From the NCBI GenBank assembly GCA_964430245.1, contig CAYSEW010000006.1:52433-116432 (forward strand): a DNA stretch of 64,000 nt, in the 5' to 3' direction. Position numbers and translations under genes: made by a program. Position 1 is the first letter of the stretch; every line of letters begins with the position of its first letter. Source of the DNA: CAYSEW01 sp964430245 (lineage in GTDB: Bacteria; Bacteroidota; Bacteroidia; Flavobacteriales_D; Parvicellaceae). Below are positions 9,901 through 17,338 of the stretch, in pieces. The notes under the pieces are model-generated. The model saw only the letters and a list, made by a program, of their open reading frames with translations. It was not told the DNA's origin and did not search any database.

Positions 9901-11375
9901 AAGAGGATAAAGGGAAAAAAGGAAAACGAAAAAATAAAGACGATGAAGACAGATTCAATATACTAGAGCAAGTAGCTAGAGTTGTTATGTCTTTAAAGAG
10001 TGTTAGTGGGACCTACACTACTAATGATGGAATCATGTTGCCAGGATATGCTAATTATACTAATGTATTAGGGATGGATGATCAGTGGATGGGACCAAGC
10101 TGGCAGTTTATTGCTGGTGGATATCAAGAAAGGGATCTATGGGGGCAAAAAACAGAGATGATCTTTGCTGAACATGCTTACAATAATAACTGGCTAGTTG
10201 ATAGCTCAAATTATGCACTCATCAGCACCCAGTATACAGTTAATCATACAGAAAACATGAATTTTAAGGCTTCTATTAAGCCAATCAACAGCTTAAGAAT
10301 AGATATTAGTGCAGATAGGAATTTCATGGAAAACAGGAACTCTAATTTAGGTTGGGATTGGGAGACTGATGAATTTTCATTAGTGAATAATCAATATACA
10401 GGATCTTTTAGCACTTCAATTATCACTTGGCCTACTGCATTTGCTGCAGATAGAGGGTCTGATACTTCACTAACCAATGCTATTTTTGATAGATTATTGG
10501 AAATAAGACCTGAAGTTTCTCATTTATTAGCAGGACAAAATCCATATACAGATTCTGCAACTACTGAAAATGGATATGGAGGAGGATATGGTAGTGCACA
10601 ACAAGATGTTATCATTGGAGCATTTTTATGTGCATACAAAGGAGTTGATCCTACTTTAGAAAACATTAATCCATTTTCTCAAAAAATCCCTCTTCCTAAT
10701 TGGAGAATTACATTTGATGGTATTGCTAAGATAAAAGCATTGAAGAAATGGATCAAGACCTTGTCATTTACACATGCCTATCGATCTAATTTTACCCTGT
10801 CCAATTATACTACTAATTTAAATGGTCAATTTGATGAGCAAGGGTTTGCGACAGAAGAAGATATGGCAGGTAATTATATTAGCCAAAAACAAATCTTAAC
10901 CATGTCTATATTAGAACAATTTGCACCTCTTTTAGGTGTAGATATGACTTTGCAAAATGAAATAATGGTTAAGCTGGAAATTAAAAAAGACAGGAATATT
11001 GCATTAAGCTTAACCAACAATCAAATCACTGAGATTAAAGGAAGTGAATTTGTATTAGGATCTGGATATACTTGGAGAAAATTGCAGCTGCCATTTAAGA
11101 TAGGAGGAAAAAATATTGAGCCAAGTGATCTTCGTTTAAGGCTAGATGTTTCTGTAAGAGACAACAAGACTATCACTAGAAAGATCATTGAAAATCAAAA
11201 TCAGGCAACAGCTGGACAGAGAATGGTTTCCATTAAGTTTTCAGGAGACTACAGCTTAAGCAAACAATTAATGGTGCGTTTATACTTTGATAGAATTGTA
11301 AATACACCATTTGTCTCTACATCTTTTCCAACTGCCAATACTAACGCAGGTTTTGCTTTAAGATTTCAGTTATAA
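3993..11375 (+). CDS. sprA: SprA/Sov, outer membrane translocon of the type IX secretion system
   Basis: The 2460-residue size and the sequence throughout fit SprA, the giant 36-strand barrel through which T9SS cargo crosses the outer membrane. A signal peptide lies at residues 1-28 (cleavage after NSYA). Family hallmarks include DDFEGSQSAIDIRTFNTW near 830 and repeated aromatic beta-strand patterns to the last residue (FALRFQL), typical of outer membrane barrels. An in-frame TAG immediately precedes the TTG at 3993. The next in-frame ATG (4038) would remove the positively charged part of the signal peptide, so TTG is the better start. A Lys/Glu-rich linker spans roughly residues 1940-1985. 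The run ruvA-sprA-gcvH is a gene order I recall from flavobacteria. Confidence 0.96.
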   Translation: MSCIKVNINFLLTAFMAVFFTVGNSYAEEYYEITVPLDSPEVNLIYPITDTYDPTSSSGGQINFEDPLNIQNEVEYDPITGEYIFSSYIGDSLLYRHSSTMTLEEYIQYQASLNESSFWQDKMDEQTDAYRETSNVIPKLNIPGARKLFGSDFVEIRPQGSAELSFGLNTSRTDNPVLPEKQRRITTFDFDQKIQMNLTGKIGDLMQIGFNYNTEATFDFENQLNLNYSGEEDDIIQKLEAGNVSMPLNSSLISGSQSLFGIKSELKFGRLTATTVLSQQKGQKKEIEVAGGAQVNDFEIFADNYEENRHFFLSYYFRDNYDNSMKTLPIVTSGIQIQRIEVWVTNRTNDFNETRNVIAYSDLGEANAQVLESPIWITGGVNLPDNQSNSLYQTFETNSNIRSYVNASNELSGPNYNMVQSVEYEKLENARLLSSNEYSYNAVLGFISLNQALNNDEVLAVAYQYTYNGQTYQVGELSTDGITGQDALYLKLLKSTVRNPRKKLWDLMMKNVYSLGAYQIDATNFRLDIWYNNPSTSVDINYIPKPGVDNKLLIQMVDLDRLNQQQATYSDGLFDFLPIMDVQGRIANGGTINPRNGRLYFTTIEPFGATLNKKLADKGISQAVRNTVVFQELYDSTKTAAQQLPELNRYKIKGTYQSSVSSEISLNALNIPQGSVVVTAGGMVLTEGVQYTVDYNLGRVRILDDGILSSGTPIKISLESNSLFSIQVKSLLGTHLDYKISKDANIGATIMRLTEKPLTQKVNIGDEPIANTMLGLDGGFRKEVPFLTKLVDKLPFIETKEKSMVNFSGEVAALIPGHNRAINISGEDGTSYIDDFEGSQSAIDIRTFNTWVLASVPQGQPDLFPESEMYNDITYGKNRAKLAWYVIDPLFHNDNNLTPGYIKGNDMQDDHTMRQVLVNEVFPNKQLSTGQLTNIPVFDLAFYPDERGPYNYDAFPTSYSAGADPISGGLADPTSRWGGVMRTLTTNDFEAANIEFIQFWVMDPFSNSTSNSLGEPASNEDSPNTSGGYLYFNLGNISEDILRDGRKAFENGLPTDGNYTGTDWTQTSWGYVPTTQVIVNAFDNNLDSRIYQDVGLDGLNDSIENSFFSDYIDDMQQLLVFPDTLAKVTSDPSSDNYNYFRDDDYDVAQTDIKSRYKGYNNPDGNSPTSDMSASYNSDGYPTSASTLPNVEDINQDNNLNETESYFQYRVNFKPQEMVVGSNYITDRILATEGETGKQVYWYQFRVPLREFSKKVNEIQDFRSIRFIRMFMQGWDEEVVLRFARLELIRGEWRAYLGSLLTDGEYIQPEESNTTFNISAVNIEDNGNREPIHYTLPDGIIRETNYQTANLAQQNEQSLVLDVCGLQDGDARAAYRNVNFDVRNYNKIQMFVHAESNNELEPVEDDEVTVFIRLGTDFISNYYEYEMPVKISQWHDHTSGSVWPLENNMAIDLNALKQVKINRNNAGANILERYTEFDPAAADRNITVVGNPNLQGMKTIMIGVRNPKNDDPSNQWQPDDGMEKCVEVWVNELRLSDFNESGGWAAIGRVNANLADFADVSLSGNYSTPGFGSIENRVSERQQEFMYGYDASSTVRLGKFFGEKSGVKLPMFVGYSKNVIKPLYDPLSPDLIFQQEANEQEQDWRNRLYDGIDLTERRSINFTNVRIDKVSGKGAKKPHFWDVSNFSVSYSFNEFYHRDINTRMDVQRNYLASVNYGFNNNPKPIEPFKKIKFIRKSKWLRPIRDINFFVAPKQVAIRSTINRTYNVFATRYNFPGGENFEVPQYSKMFNWDRDYDFKYDLTKSFQFDLKSMNRAFINETPGKVDYGVFGYDREQARDSIQHSFGSFGETMNYNHVANITYKWPFKKFPLTDWITLTTRYTGNFDWTRAPLALVNDTLNVGNVVQNSRALVWNSKLNFITLYNKVPYLKKVNQKYGGSSRARRSRNMTSGGQRGGKKEDGKSDENKKEEGEEDKGKKGKRKNKDDEDRFNILEQVARVVMSLKSVSGTYTTNDGIMLPGYANYTNVLGMDDQWMGPSWQFIAGGYQERDLWGQKTEMIFAEHAYNNNWLVDSSNYALISTQYTVNHTENMNFKASIKPINSLRIDISADRNFMENRNSNLGWDWETDEFSLVNNQYTGSFSTSIITWPTAFAADRGSDTSLTNAIFDRLLEIRPEVSHLLAGQNPYTDSATTENGYGGGYGSAQQDVIIGAFLCAYKGVDPTLENINPFSQKIPLPNWRITFDGIAKIKALKKWIKTLSFTHAYRSNFTLSNYTTNLNGQFDEQGFATEEDMAGNYISQKQILTMSILEQFAPLLGVDMTLQNEIMVKLEIKKDRNIALSLTNNQITEIKGSEFVLGSGYTWRKLQLPFKIGGKNIEPSDLRLRLDVSVRDNKTITRKIIENQNQATAGQRMVSIKFSGDYSLSKQLMVRLYFDRIVNTPFVSTSFPTANTNAGFALRFQL

Positions 11376-11430
11376 TTGAACGTCTTTTTTTGTATGTTCG
11401 TAAAGTTTTTAATTGAAAAAATATAAATAA

Positions 11431-11805
11431 ATGAATGTACCTAATGATTTAAAATACACTAATGACCATGAATGGGTTAAAATAGAAGGTGATGTAGCAA
11501 CTATTGGAATTACTGATTTTGCACAGGGTGAATTAGGAGATATAGTTTATGTAGAAGTTGAAACTGTAGGTGAAACTATAGAGAAAGAGGAAGTCTTTGG
11601 GACAGTGGAAGCTGTTAAAACGGTTTCTGACCTATTTATGCCAATGGACGGTGAGGTTATTGAGTTTAATGAAATGCTTGAGACCAATCCAGAAAAAGTC
11701 AATGAAGACCCATATGGTGATGGGTGGATGATCAAAGTTAAAATTGATCCATCAGAAGATGTAGGGTTGCTGGATGCAGATGAGTACACTGAGTTAATTG
11801 GTTAA
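11431..11805 (+). CDS. gcvH: Glycine cleavage system H protein
   Basis: The 124-residue protein starts LKYTNDHEWVK and contains the lipoylation motif EAVKTVSDLF, with the lipoyl-bearing lysine at residue 63, followed by NPEKVNEDPYGDGWMIKVK. These are diagnostic of GcvH, the carrier that shuttles the aminomethyl group between the P, T and L proteins of the glycine cleavage system. Length matches the family. The stop TAA shares its last base with the ATG of the VanZ-like gene, implying translational coupling. The other subunits are not here, but dihydrolipoamide dehydrogenase, which supplies the L function, is encoded at 43.0-44.4 kb. Confidence 0.96.
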   Translation: MNVPNDLKYTNDHEWVKIEGDVATIGITDFAQGELGDIVYVEVETVGETIEKEEVFGTVEAVKTVSDLFMPMDGEVIEFNEMLETNPEKVNEDPYGDGWMIKVKIDPSEDVGLLDADEYTELIG

Positions 11806-12194
11806 TGGTTTTAAATAAATTTAAATGGGGACTTTTGTGGTCTTTATTTATATTATTTGTTTGTTTATTGCCAGGCAATAACCTACCGGAGTCTTCTTTT
11901 TTAGCTGACATCTATTTTGATAAATTAATTCACGGATTTTTGTATTGTGTATTATTTATTATAGTGTTAATAGGGCTAAAAGGGTTAATAAAATCTCCTT
12001 TTTTAATTTCTTTCATTTACTGTACGCTATATGGGATTTTAATTGAAGTAATTCAACATTTCTTGATTAAAGATAGATTGGGGGAAGTCAATGATATTTA
12101 TGCTAATTTGGTGGGTGTTTTTATTGGTATAATTATTGCAACATTTAAAAAAAATAATGAAACAAATGAACCGATAGATAATTTGAGTTTATAA
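11805..12194 (+). CDS. VanZ-like family membrane protein
   Basis: A 129-residue protein with about four hydrophobic segments. LLPGNNLPES near residue 23, FDKLIHGFLYCVLFIIVLIG, and a third segment with YGILIEVIQHFLIKDR..EVNDIYANLVGVFIGI follow the VanZ-like pattern, including the E-x-x-Q and D-x-x-AN-x-x-G positions. The family is named after the teicoplanin-resistance accessory protein, but in Bacteroidota the gene beside gcvH has no established function, and resistance should not be inferred. It begins on the last base of the gcvH stop codon (TAATG). Confidence 0.8.
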   Translation: MVLNKFKWGLLWSLFILFVCLLPGNNLPESSFLADIYFDKLIHGFLYCVLFIIVLIGLKGLIKSPFLISFIYCTLYGILIEVIQHFLIKDRLGEVNDIYANLVGVFIGIIIATFKKNNETNEPIDNLSL

Positions 12195-12234
12195 TTAATA
12201 TAAAATCTATTAACTTTACTAAAAATTAGTTCAC

Positions 12235-12915
12235 ATGGAGATTAAGAAAAATAATGACATAAATAGTGATGATACTAACTCAAGGACTAACTATGTTTTA
12301 ATTGGTTTGGTTTTGACTTTAGCACTAATATATTGTGGTGTTGAATATTACACTGCCGATACTCCAAAAGCAGAAATTAAAACAGTTGGTTATTTAGCTG
12401 ATGAAGAAATCCTGGAATTTACACCTCCCGAAACACCACCACCACCACCACCACCACCACCAATGGCTCCGCCTGAAGAAGTGGAAGTACTAGAAGAAGA
12501 GGATGAGAGAGAAGAGACTGAAGCTCAAATGATCGATATGGAACAGGACGTCATTGAAGTGGTAGAGATACCAGAAGAAGATGAAGAGCCTGAGGTTGAA
12601 CAAATCTTTGATGTAGTAGAAGAGAATCCTGAATTTATAGGAGGTATGGCAAAACTTTACGAGTATTTAGGGAAGAACATTAAGTATCCTGAAATGGCTA
12701 AAGAAAACTCCATTCAAGGAAGGGTTTACGTACAATTCGTTGTTTGGAAAGATGGTACAATAAGAGATGTTAATGTGGTTAGGGGAGTACACCCTACTTT
12801 AGATAAAGAAGCTGTAAGAGTTGTTAAATCAATGCCAAAATGGACGCCAGGTAAACAAAGAGGGAAACCTGTAAATGCCAGATTTACTTTACCGATTAAG
12901 TTTAAAATAAGCTAA
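12235..12915 (+). CDS. TonB-family energy transducer protein
   Basis: The 226-residue protein has TonB layout: a cytoplasmic stub, one transmembrane segment (TNYVLIGLVLTLALIYCGVEYY, ~19-40), a proline-rich segment with nine consecutive prolines, an acidic periplasmic linker (EEVEVLEEEDEREE), and a C-terminal TonB domain (PEFIGGMAKLYEYLG, IKYPEMAKENSIQGRVYVQFVV, GVHPTLDKEAVRVVKSMPKWTPGKQRG). Such proteins transmit inner membrane proton motive force to TonB-dependent receptors. No exbB/exbD is adjacent, so the partner is elsewhere. Its stop shares one base with the following lipoprotein start. Confidence 0.92.
   Translation: MEIKKNNDINSDDTNSRTNYVLIGLVLTLALIYCGVEYYTADTPKAEIKTVGYLADEEILEFTPPETPPPPPPPPPMAPPEEVEVLEEEDEREETEAQMIDMEQDVIEVVEIPEEDEEPEVEQIFDVVEENPEFIGGMAKLYEYLGKNIKYPEMAKENSIQGRVYVQFVVWKDGTIRDVNVVRGVHPTLDKEAVRVVKSMPKWTPGKQRGKPVNARFTLPIKFKIS
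12436..12462 (+). repeat. (CCA)9 trinucleotide repeat coding for polyproline in TonB
   Basis: Nine perfect CCA codons in a row encode the periplasmic polyproline stretch of the TonB-like protein. Slippage here would change the proline count by whole codons and alter linker length without breaking the frame. Confidence 0.95.
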
Positions 12916-13604
12916 TGCAGTTTTTTTTAAAGGCTTTATTTATAAGCTTTATTTTTCTTGCTTTTATTTCTTGTGTTAGTGAAAAATCTAAAAACAATAG
13001 ATCTAAGAATGGTGTTTATGTAACCGTTGATCCAGGTTATGAAGGCTTTATATATGATGAAGGCCAGCCAGTGGATCAGGTTCAAATATATCCAGAAGGA
13101 ACTCATTATGTTAATTCTGATAGGAACTTCCATGTTTATAGTATTAGACAGAAATCAAAAATTTACTCAATGTATGTAATGGATAATAAAGGAAATGATA
13201 TTAAAGTAAATATTGCTATCAATTATGCTATAGAATACGGAGTAGGGCCAAAACTTCGCTTAAAGTTAGGTCATGAATACATCCATTTTGTTGATGATAA
13301 AGTTCAAGGGGCTATTAAAGAAACTGTAGGAAGATATACCTATAAAGAAGTTTACAGTACTCATAGAGAAAAAATAGAGATAGATGTTGAAGAAATTCTT
13401 AAAGAAGAATTTAAAGATAATTATCTAGTGCTACAATATGTTGAAATTTCAGATATTGAATTGCCACCCAATTTATACGAAGAATGGAAACAAGAAGAAT
13501 TGCAAAAGGAACAAAAAATGATTGATATAGAAAGAAAACGAGCAGCAGAATATTTAAGAAAAGCAAAAGCTGAACAAGACAGCTTATTACAGATTAATAA
13601 ATAA
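12915..13604 (+). CDS. SPFH/Band 7 (prohibitin-like) domain lipoprotein
   Basis: The 229-residue protein has a lipoprotein signal peptide, with hydrophobic residues 3-18 and a lipobox-like FIS-C at Cys20. A Band 7-like domain follows (VYVTVDPGYEGFIYDEG, YPEGTHYV, DIKVNIAINYAIEYG, VQGAIKETVGRYTYKEVYSTHREKIE, LQYVEISDIELPP) and then a charged helical tail (EELQKEQKMIDIERKRAAEYLRKAKAEQ). SPFH proteins assemble into large membrane-associated rings. Most are anchored by an N-terminal membrane helix or hairpin, so anchoring by a lipid is unusual. Its start overlaps the tonB stop by one base, so it is probably made with the energy transducer. Its function is unknown. Confidence 0.75.
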   Translation: MQFFLKALFISFIFLAFISCVSEKSKNNRSKNGVYVTVDPGYEGFIYDEGQPVDQVQIYPEGTHYVNSDRNFHVYSIRQKSKIYSMYVMDNKGNDIKVNIAINYAIEYGVGPKLRLKLGHEYIHFVDDKVQGAIKETVGRYTYKEVYSTHREKIEIDVEEILKEEFKDNYLVLQYVEISDIELPPNLYEEWKQEELQKEQKMIDIERKRAAEYLRKAKAEQDSLLQINK

Positions 13605-13609
13605 TTACT

Positions 13610-14872
13610 TTAAATAATCATTCCCGCACCAACAGTATTGTTGGTAGCTTCATCAATTAATATTACACTTCCTGTATTTCTGTTTGAGCTATAAGGATCA
13701 GTAAATAATGGAGAAGTTGTTCTAATAGAAACCCTTGCAATATCATTAGAAACAATATTACTGTCTTCTTCATTTCTATGAAGTGTATTGATGTCTACTT
13801 TGTAAAGAATGTTCTTAATCATACATCTGGCATCTTTACTAGTGTGTTTAATGGCATATTTCCCACGTAATTGTAAAGGTGTATCACTTAACCAACAAAC
13901 CATAAGATCTATATCTTGTTTGGGTTTAGGGCTGTTGTTTTTCCGAACAATCATATCTCCACGGCTTATATCAATATCATCTTCCAGTGTCATGGTGATT
14001 GATTGTGGAGCAAATGCTTCACTAATAGGACCATTAATAGTATCAATAGATTTAATAATTGATGAAAATCCTGAAGGTAGTACCATGACCTCATCACCTT
14101 TTTTAAATATCCCTCCATTTACTCGACCAGCATATCCTCTGTAATCATGGTATTCATCTTTTTGAGGTCGAATAACATATTGAACAGGGAACCTGCAATC
14201 AATATGGTTCCTGTCAGAGGCAATATGAATATTTTCTAGTGTATGTAACAATGTGCTTCCTTCATGCCAATCCATTTCAGAAGAACGATTTACAACATTA
14301 TCTCCTTTTAAAGCACTGATAGGGATGAACCTGACATCTTTGGTTTTTAGCTTAGAACTGAAAACCTTTAATTCTTCTTTGATCTTATTATATGAACCCT
14401 TACTGTAATCAACAAGATCCATTTTATTGATACAATAAATAATATGATGAATTCCAAGTAAAGATGCAATGAATGAGTGTCTTCTGGTCTGCTCAACAAT
14501 TCCATTTCTAGCATCAACAAGTATAATAGCAAGGTTGGCTGAACTGGCACCAGTAACCATATTTCTAGTGTATTGAATATGTCCAGGAGTGTCAGCGATA
14601 ATGAATTTTCTTTTTGGGGTTGCAAAATAACGATAGGCAACATCTATTGTAATTCCTTGCTCTCTTTCTGCTCTTAACCCATCAGTCAACAAAGCCAAAT
14701 TAACAGTCTCTTCTCCTTTTTGTTCACTGGCTTTTTCTATGGCCTCCATCTGATCTTCGAATATGGATTTGCTATCATATAATAGTCGACCTATTAATGT
14801 GCTTTTTCCGTCATCTACACTTCCTGCAGTAGTGAACCTAAGTAGGTCCATATTTAAATAATTATCTTTCAT
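13610..14872 (-). CDS. cysN: Sulfate adenylyltransferase subunit 1 (GTPase), CysN
   Basis: A GTPase of the elongation-factor type, 420 residues from the ATG at 14872. The P-loop GSVDDGKST is at 17-25, followed by REQGITIDVAYRYF (switch), DTPGHIQYTRNM, and the base-recognition NKMDLVDYS. Two beta-barrel domains follow. CysN couples GTP hydrolysis to the formation of adenosine 5'-phosphosulfate by CysD. An in-frame TTG at 14878 would overlap the cysD stop as TTGA, but the ATG two bases after that stop gives an N-terminus closer to what I recall of relatives. It lies in the middle of the CysN size range and lacks a fused CysC, which is encoded separately upstream. Confidence 0.94.
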   Translation of the reverse strand: MKDNYLNMDLLRFTTAGSVDDGKSTLIGRLLYDSKSIFEDQMEAIEKASEQKGEETVNLALLTDGLRAEREQGITIDVAYRYFATPKRKFIIADTPGHIQYTRNMVTGASSANLAIILVDARNGIVEQTRRHSFIASLLGIHHIIYCINKMDLVDYSKGSYNKIKEELKVFSSKLKTKDVRFIPISALKGDNVVNRSSEMDWHEGSTLLHTLENIHIASDRNHIDCRFPVQYVIRPQKDEYHDYRGYAGRVNGGIFKKGDEVMVLPSGFSSIIKSIDTINGPISEAFAPQSITMTLEDDIDISRGDMIVRKNNSPKPKQDIDLMVCWLSDTPLQLRGKYAIKHTSKDARCMIKNILYKVDINTLHRNEEDSNIVSNDIARVSIRTTSPLFTDPYSSNRNTGSVILIDEATNNTVGAGMII

Positions 14873-14874
14873 GG

Positions 14875-15780
14875 TCAAAAATATCCTTCTTTTTTTCTGT
14901 CTTCCATAGCTGCTTCAGATCTTTTGTCGTCAGATCTTCCTCCTCTTTCTGTAATTCTTGAAGCTGAAACTTCTTCAATTATTTCATCTAATGTGTTGGC
15001 GGTAGAAAGAACTGCTCCAGTACATGTTGCATCTCCTATAGTTCTAAAACGCACTTGCATGTCTTTGATCTTTTCAGTGTCTTTAAGTTCTATAAAATGG
15101 GTTTTAGCCATGATTACTCCATCTCTTTCAAAGCAGGGTCTTTTATGGGATAAGTAAAGCTCTGGTATTGCAATTTTTTCCTGTTTAATATATTGCCAAA
15201 CATCCATTTCAGTCCAATTACTGATAGGAAATACTCTAAAATGCTCGCCAAAATGTTTTTTCCCATTGAAAATATTCCATAATTCGGGCCGTTGATTTTT
15301 TGGGTCCCATTGGCCAAAATCATCACGATGAGAAAAGAACCTTTCTTTAGCCCTCGCTTTCTCTTCATCCCTTCTAGCGCCACCAATAGCACAATCAAAA
15401 TTATGCTCTTCAATTGCATCTAATAAAGTAGTTGTTTGTAATTTATTTCGACTCGCATTTATTCCTTTCTCTTCAACTACTTTACCTTCATCAATAGATT
15501 TTTGTACAGATGCAATTATTAACCTGCCATTAGTGTCTTTGATTAGCTGGTCTCTAAAATCATAGAGCTCATCAAAATTATGGCCTGTATCTACATGCAT
15601 TAAAGGAAAAGGGACATTGGCAGGAAAAAAGGCTTTTCTGGCTAAATGATAACAGACAATAGAATCTTTTCCACCTGAAAATAAAAGAACAGGTTTTTCA
15701 AATTGAGCTGCTACTTCTCTTAGAACAAAAATGGATTCAGCTTCTAATTCTTCTAAATGGGTTAGGTTATAGCTATGCAT
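14875..15780 (-). CDS. cysD: Sulfate adenylyltransferase subunit 2 (ATP sulfurylase small subunit), CysD
   Basis: The 301-residue protein begins YNLTHLEELEAESIFVLREV and carries the PP-loop LFSGGKDSIV (SGGKDS at 35-40), followed by HVDTGHNFDELYDFRD, CAIGGARRDEEKARAKER and FPISNWTEMDVWQYI, all standard for CysD. Together with CysN it makes adenosine 5'-phosphosulfate from ATP and sulfate. The ATG shares a base with the cysC stop, and its TGA sits beside the cysN start, so cysC-cysD-cysN form one leftward operon. Length is typical of the family (about 300). Confidence 0.96.
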   Translation of the reverse strand: MHSYNLTHLEELEAESIFVLREVAAQFEKPVLLFSGGKDSIVCYHLARKAFFPANVPFPLMHVDTGHNFDELYDFRDQLIKDTNGRLIIASVQKSIDEGKVVEEKGINASRNKLQTTTLLDAIEEHNFDCAIGGARRDEEKARAKERFFSHRDDFGQWDPKNQRPELWNIFNGKKHFGEHFRVFPISNWTEMDVWQYIKQEKIAIPELYLSHKRPCFERDGVIMAKTHFIELKDTEKIKDMQVRFRTIGDATCTGAVLSTANTLDEIIEEVSASRITERGGRSDDKRSEAAMEDRKKEGYF

Positions 15781-16385
15781 TATAGTTTAATTATTGGGAG
15801 GACAAATTTAAAAAGTTCTTCCCCACATTCATCAATATTTCTATTTAAAGTTTTAATTACAATAGAAGGACTTGAAGGTGGCTCATAAGGAGCAGAAATA
15901 CCTGTAAAATCTTTTATTTCTCCTTTTCTTGCTTTTTTATACAAACCTTTTACATCTCTTTTTTCACATTCTTCAAGACTTGTATCGATAAAAACTTCAA
16001 TAAAATCTGATTCACCTATAATTTTTTTTGCATTGTTTCTTGATTCAATAGTAGGACTAACAAAACAATTTATAGTAACGATACCACATTCTACAAATAA
16101 TTTAGAGACTTCAGCAATTCGTCTAATATTCTCGAATCTATCTTCTTCTGAAAACCCAAGATTGTTGTTGATGCCTACCCTTATGTTATCTCCGTCCAAT
16201 AATTTGGTTATGATGCTATTTACATGGAGTTTTTTTTCTAGATACTTTGCTATTGTCGTTTTTCCAGAACCAGATAATCCAGTTAACCATATGGTTTTTC
16301 CATTATGGCCTAACATAGATTCTTTTGATTTTCTAGGGAGAAGGTCATCAAATGTAGTGTAGAGGTTATTTTTTTCTGCTTTCAA
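15780..16385 (-). CDS. cysC: Adenylylsulfate kinase CysC (TTG start)
   Basis: The 201-residue protein has the P-loop GLSGSGKTT at 36-44, LLDGDNIRVGINNNLGFS, and NCFVSPTIESRNNAK, which includes the phospho-acceptor serine region. It phosphorylates adenosine 5'-phosphosulfate to PAPS. The TTG at 16385 is chosen because the segment NLYTTFDDLLPRKSKESMLG before the kinase fold fits the N-terminal extension I recall in Bacteroidota CysC. The first in-frame ATG (16316) would leave only 12 residues before the P-loop. It is the first gene of the leftward cysCDN operon, 43 bases from divergent deoC. No PAPS reductase or sulfite reductase is nearby. Confidence 0.93.
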   Translation of the reverse strand: MKAEKNNLYTTFDDLLPRKSKESMLGHNGKTIWLTGLSGSGKTTIAKYLEKKLHVNSIITKLLDGDNIRVGINNNLGFSEEDRFENIRRIAEVSKLFVECGIVTINCFVSPTIESRNNAKKIIGESDFIEVFIDTSLEECEKRDVKGLYKKARKGEIKDFTGISAPYEPPSSPSIVIKTLNRNIDECGEELFKFVLPIIKL

Positions 16386-16428
16386 ATCTAGTATATTTGT
16401 AAAATAGTACTGTAAAAGTAGAAATTAT
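16386..16428. promoter_or_regulatory. Divergent promoter region between cysC and deoC
   Basis: This 43-base gap must hold both promoters. On the + strand TATATTTG at 16392-16399 matches the Bacteroidota -7 consensus TAnnTTTG, 29 bases before deoC. On the - strand TACTTTTA at 16413-16420 (one mismatch) could serve cysC. Clear -33 TTG boxes are not seen, so this is tentative. Confidence 0.3.
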
Positions 16429-17331
16429 ATGAAAGTAATCTCTAAAATAGTTCAGTCCCCTAAAGTGGATAAAGTTGGTATTGAGGATCGTATCTATCGC
16501 GTTACCAAAAGAAGTATTAAAAAGGAAGCTAAGATTCAAGGTTTGAAAATGGCATTGAATATGATTGACCTTACTACTTTAGAAGGAATGGATACTGAGA
16601 ACAAGGTTAGACAGATGTGTTATAAAGCAGCTCATTTACATGATGAGTTCCCAAACTTACCTACTGTAGCGGCTGTTTGTGTTTATCCTAATTTTGTAAA
16701 AGTAGCGGTTAATGAGTTAAAAGGAACTGGAGTAAAAGTGGCTAGTGTAGCAACAGCTTTTCCAAGTGGGCATTCTTCTTTAGAAATAAAATTAGAAGAC
16801 ACTAAAATGGCTGTAAATCAAGGAGCGGATGAAGTGGATATGGTAATAAGTAGAGGGCGTTTTCATCAGGGAGAATATCAATATGTATTTGATGAAATAG
16901 CAGCTGTAAAGGAAGCTTGTGGAAAAGCCAGGCTAAAAGTGATACTGGAAACAGGTGAACTAGGTACATTAGATAAAGTAAGAAAAGCAAGTGATATAGC
17001 CATTTATGCAGGTGCCGATTTCATTAAAACATCAACTGGGAAAATTAAACCTGCAGCAACATTACCAGTTACGTTAGTCATGTTAGAAGCGATAAAAGAT
17101 TATTATTACGAAACTGGAAAAATGGTTGGAATGAAACCCGCTGGAGGTATATCAAATTCAAAGCTTGCCTTACAGTACCTTATTATGCTAAAAGAAACAC
17201 TAGGAAATAAATGGCTTAACAATCAATGGTTCCGTTTTGGAGCAAGTAGTCTTGCAAACGATTTGTTGATGCAGATCCTTAAACAAGAAACTGGAGCTTA
17301 CCAATCTAAAGATTACTTTTCAAAAGATTAA
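16429..17331 (+). CDS. deoC: Deoxyribose-phosphate aldolase
   Basis: The 300-residue protein contains the DERA signatures MIDLTTLEG, AAVCVYPNFV, VATAFPSGHSSLEIK, GADEVDMVI, KVILETGELG and the Schiff-base segment FIKTSTGK with the catalytic lysine at residue 200, then GMKPAGGIS. It splits 2-deoxyribose-5-phosphate into acetaldehyde and glyceraldehyde-3-phosphate in deoxynucleoside catabolism. It is longer than E. coli DeoC (259) through N- and C-terminal extensions. The next gene, 7 bases downstream, is an aldehyde dehydrogenase that could oxidise the acetaldehyde product. Confidence 0.95.
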   Translation: MKVISKIVQSPKVDKVGIEDRIYRVTKRSIKKEAKIQGLKMALNMIDLTTLEGMDTENKVRQMCYKAAHLHDEFPNLPTVAAVCVYPNFVKVAVNELKGTGVKVASVATAFPSGHSSLEIKLEDTKMAVNQGADEVDMVISRGRFHQGEYQYVFDEIAAVKEACGKARLKVILETGELGTLDKVRKASDIAIYAGADFIKTSTGKIKPAATLPVTLVMLEAIKDYYYETGKMVGMKPAGGISNSKLALQYLIMLKETLGNKWLNNQWFRFGASSLANDLLMQILKQETGAYQSKDYFSKD

Positions 17332-17338
17332 AAATCAT

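Noticed and set aside
9790..9960. Lys/Glu-rich low-complexity stretch inside sprA, looked at as a possible foreign insertion or frameshift
   Set aside because: SprA proteins have a variable charged linker at about this place, the frame is unbroken, and both sides match the family.
11376..11430. Promoter and hairpin before gcvH (TATGTTCG with a T-rich stretch)
   Set aside because: The match to TAnnTTTG is imperfect and the spacing to a TTG is too short; the stem of four pairs is too weak to call.
11805..12194. VanZ-like gene as a glycopeptide-resistance determinant
   Set aside because: It is a widespread VanZ-like family member coupled to gcvH, with no other van genes; resistance cannot be inferred.
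14368..14643. Frame of 91 residues in the interior of cysN
   Set aside because: It lies wholly inside a gene with clear motifs in another frame and shows no family resemblance.
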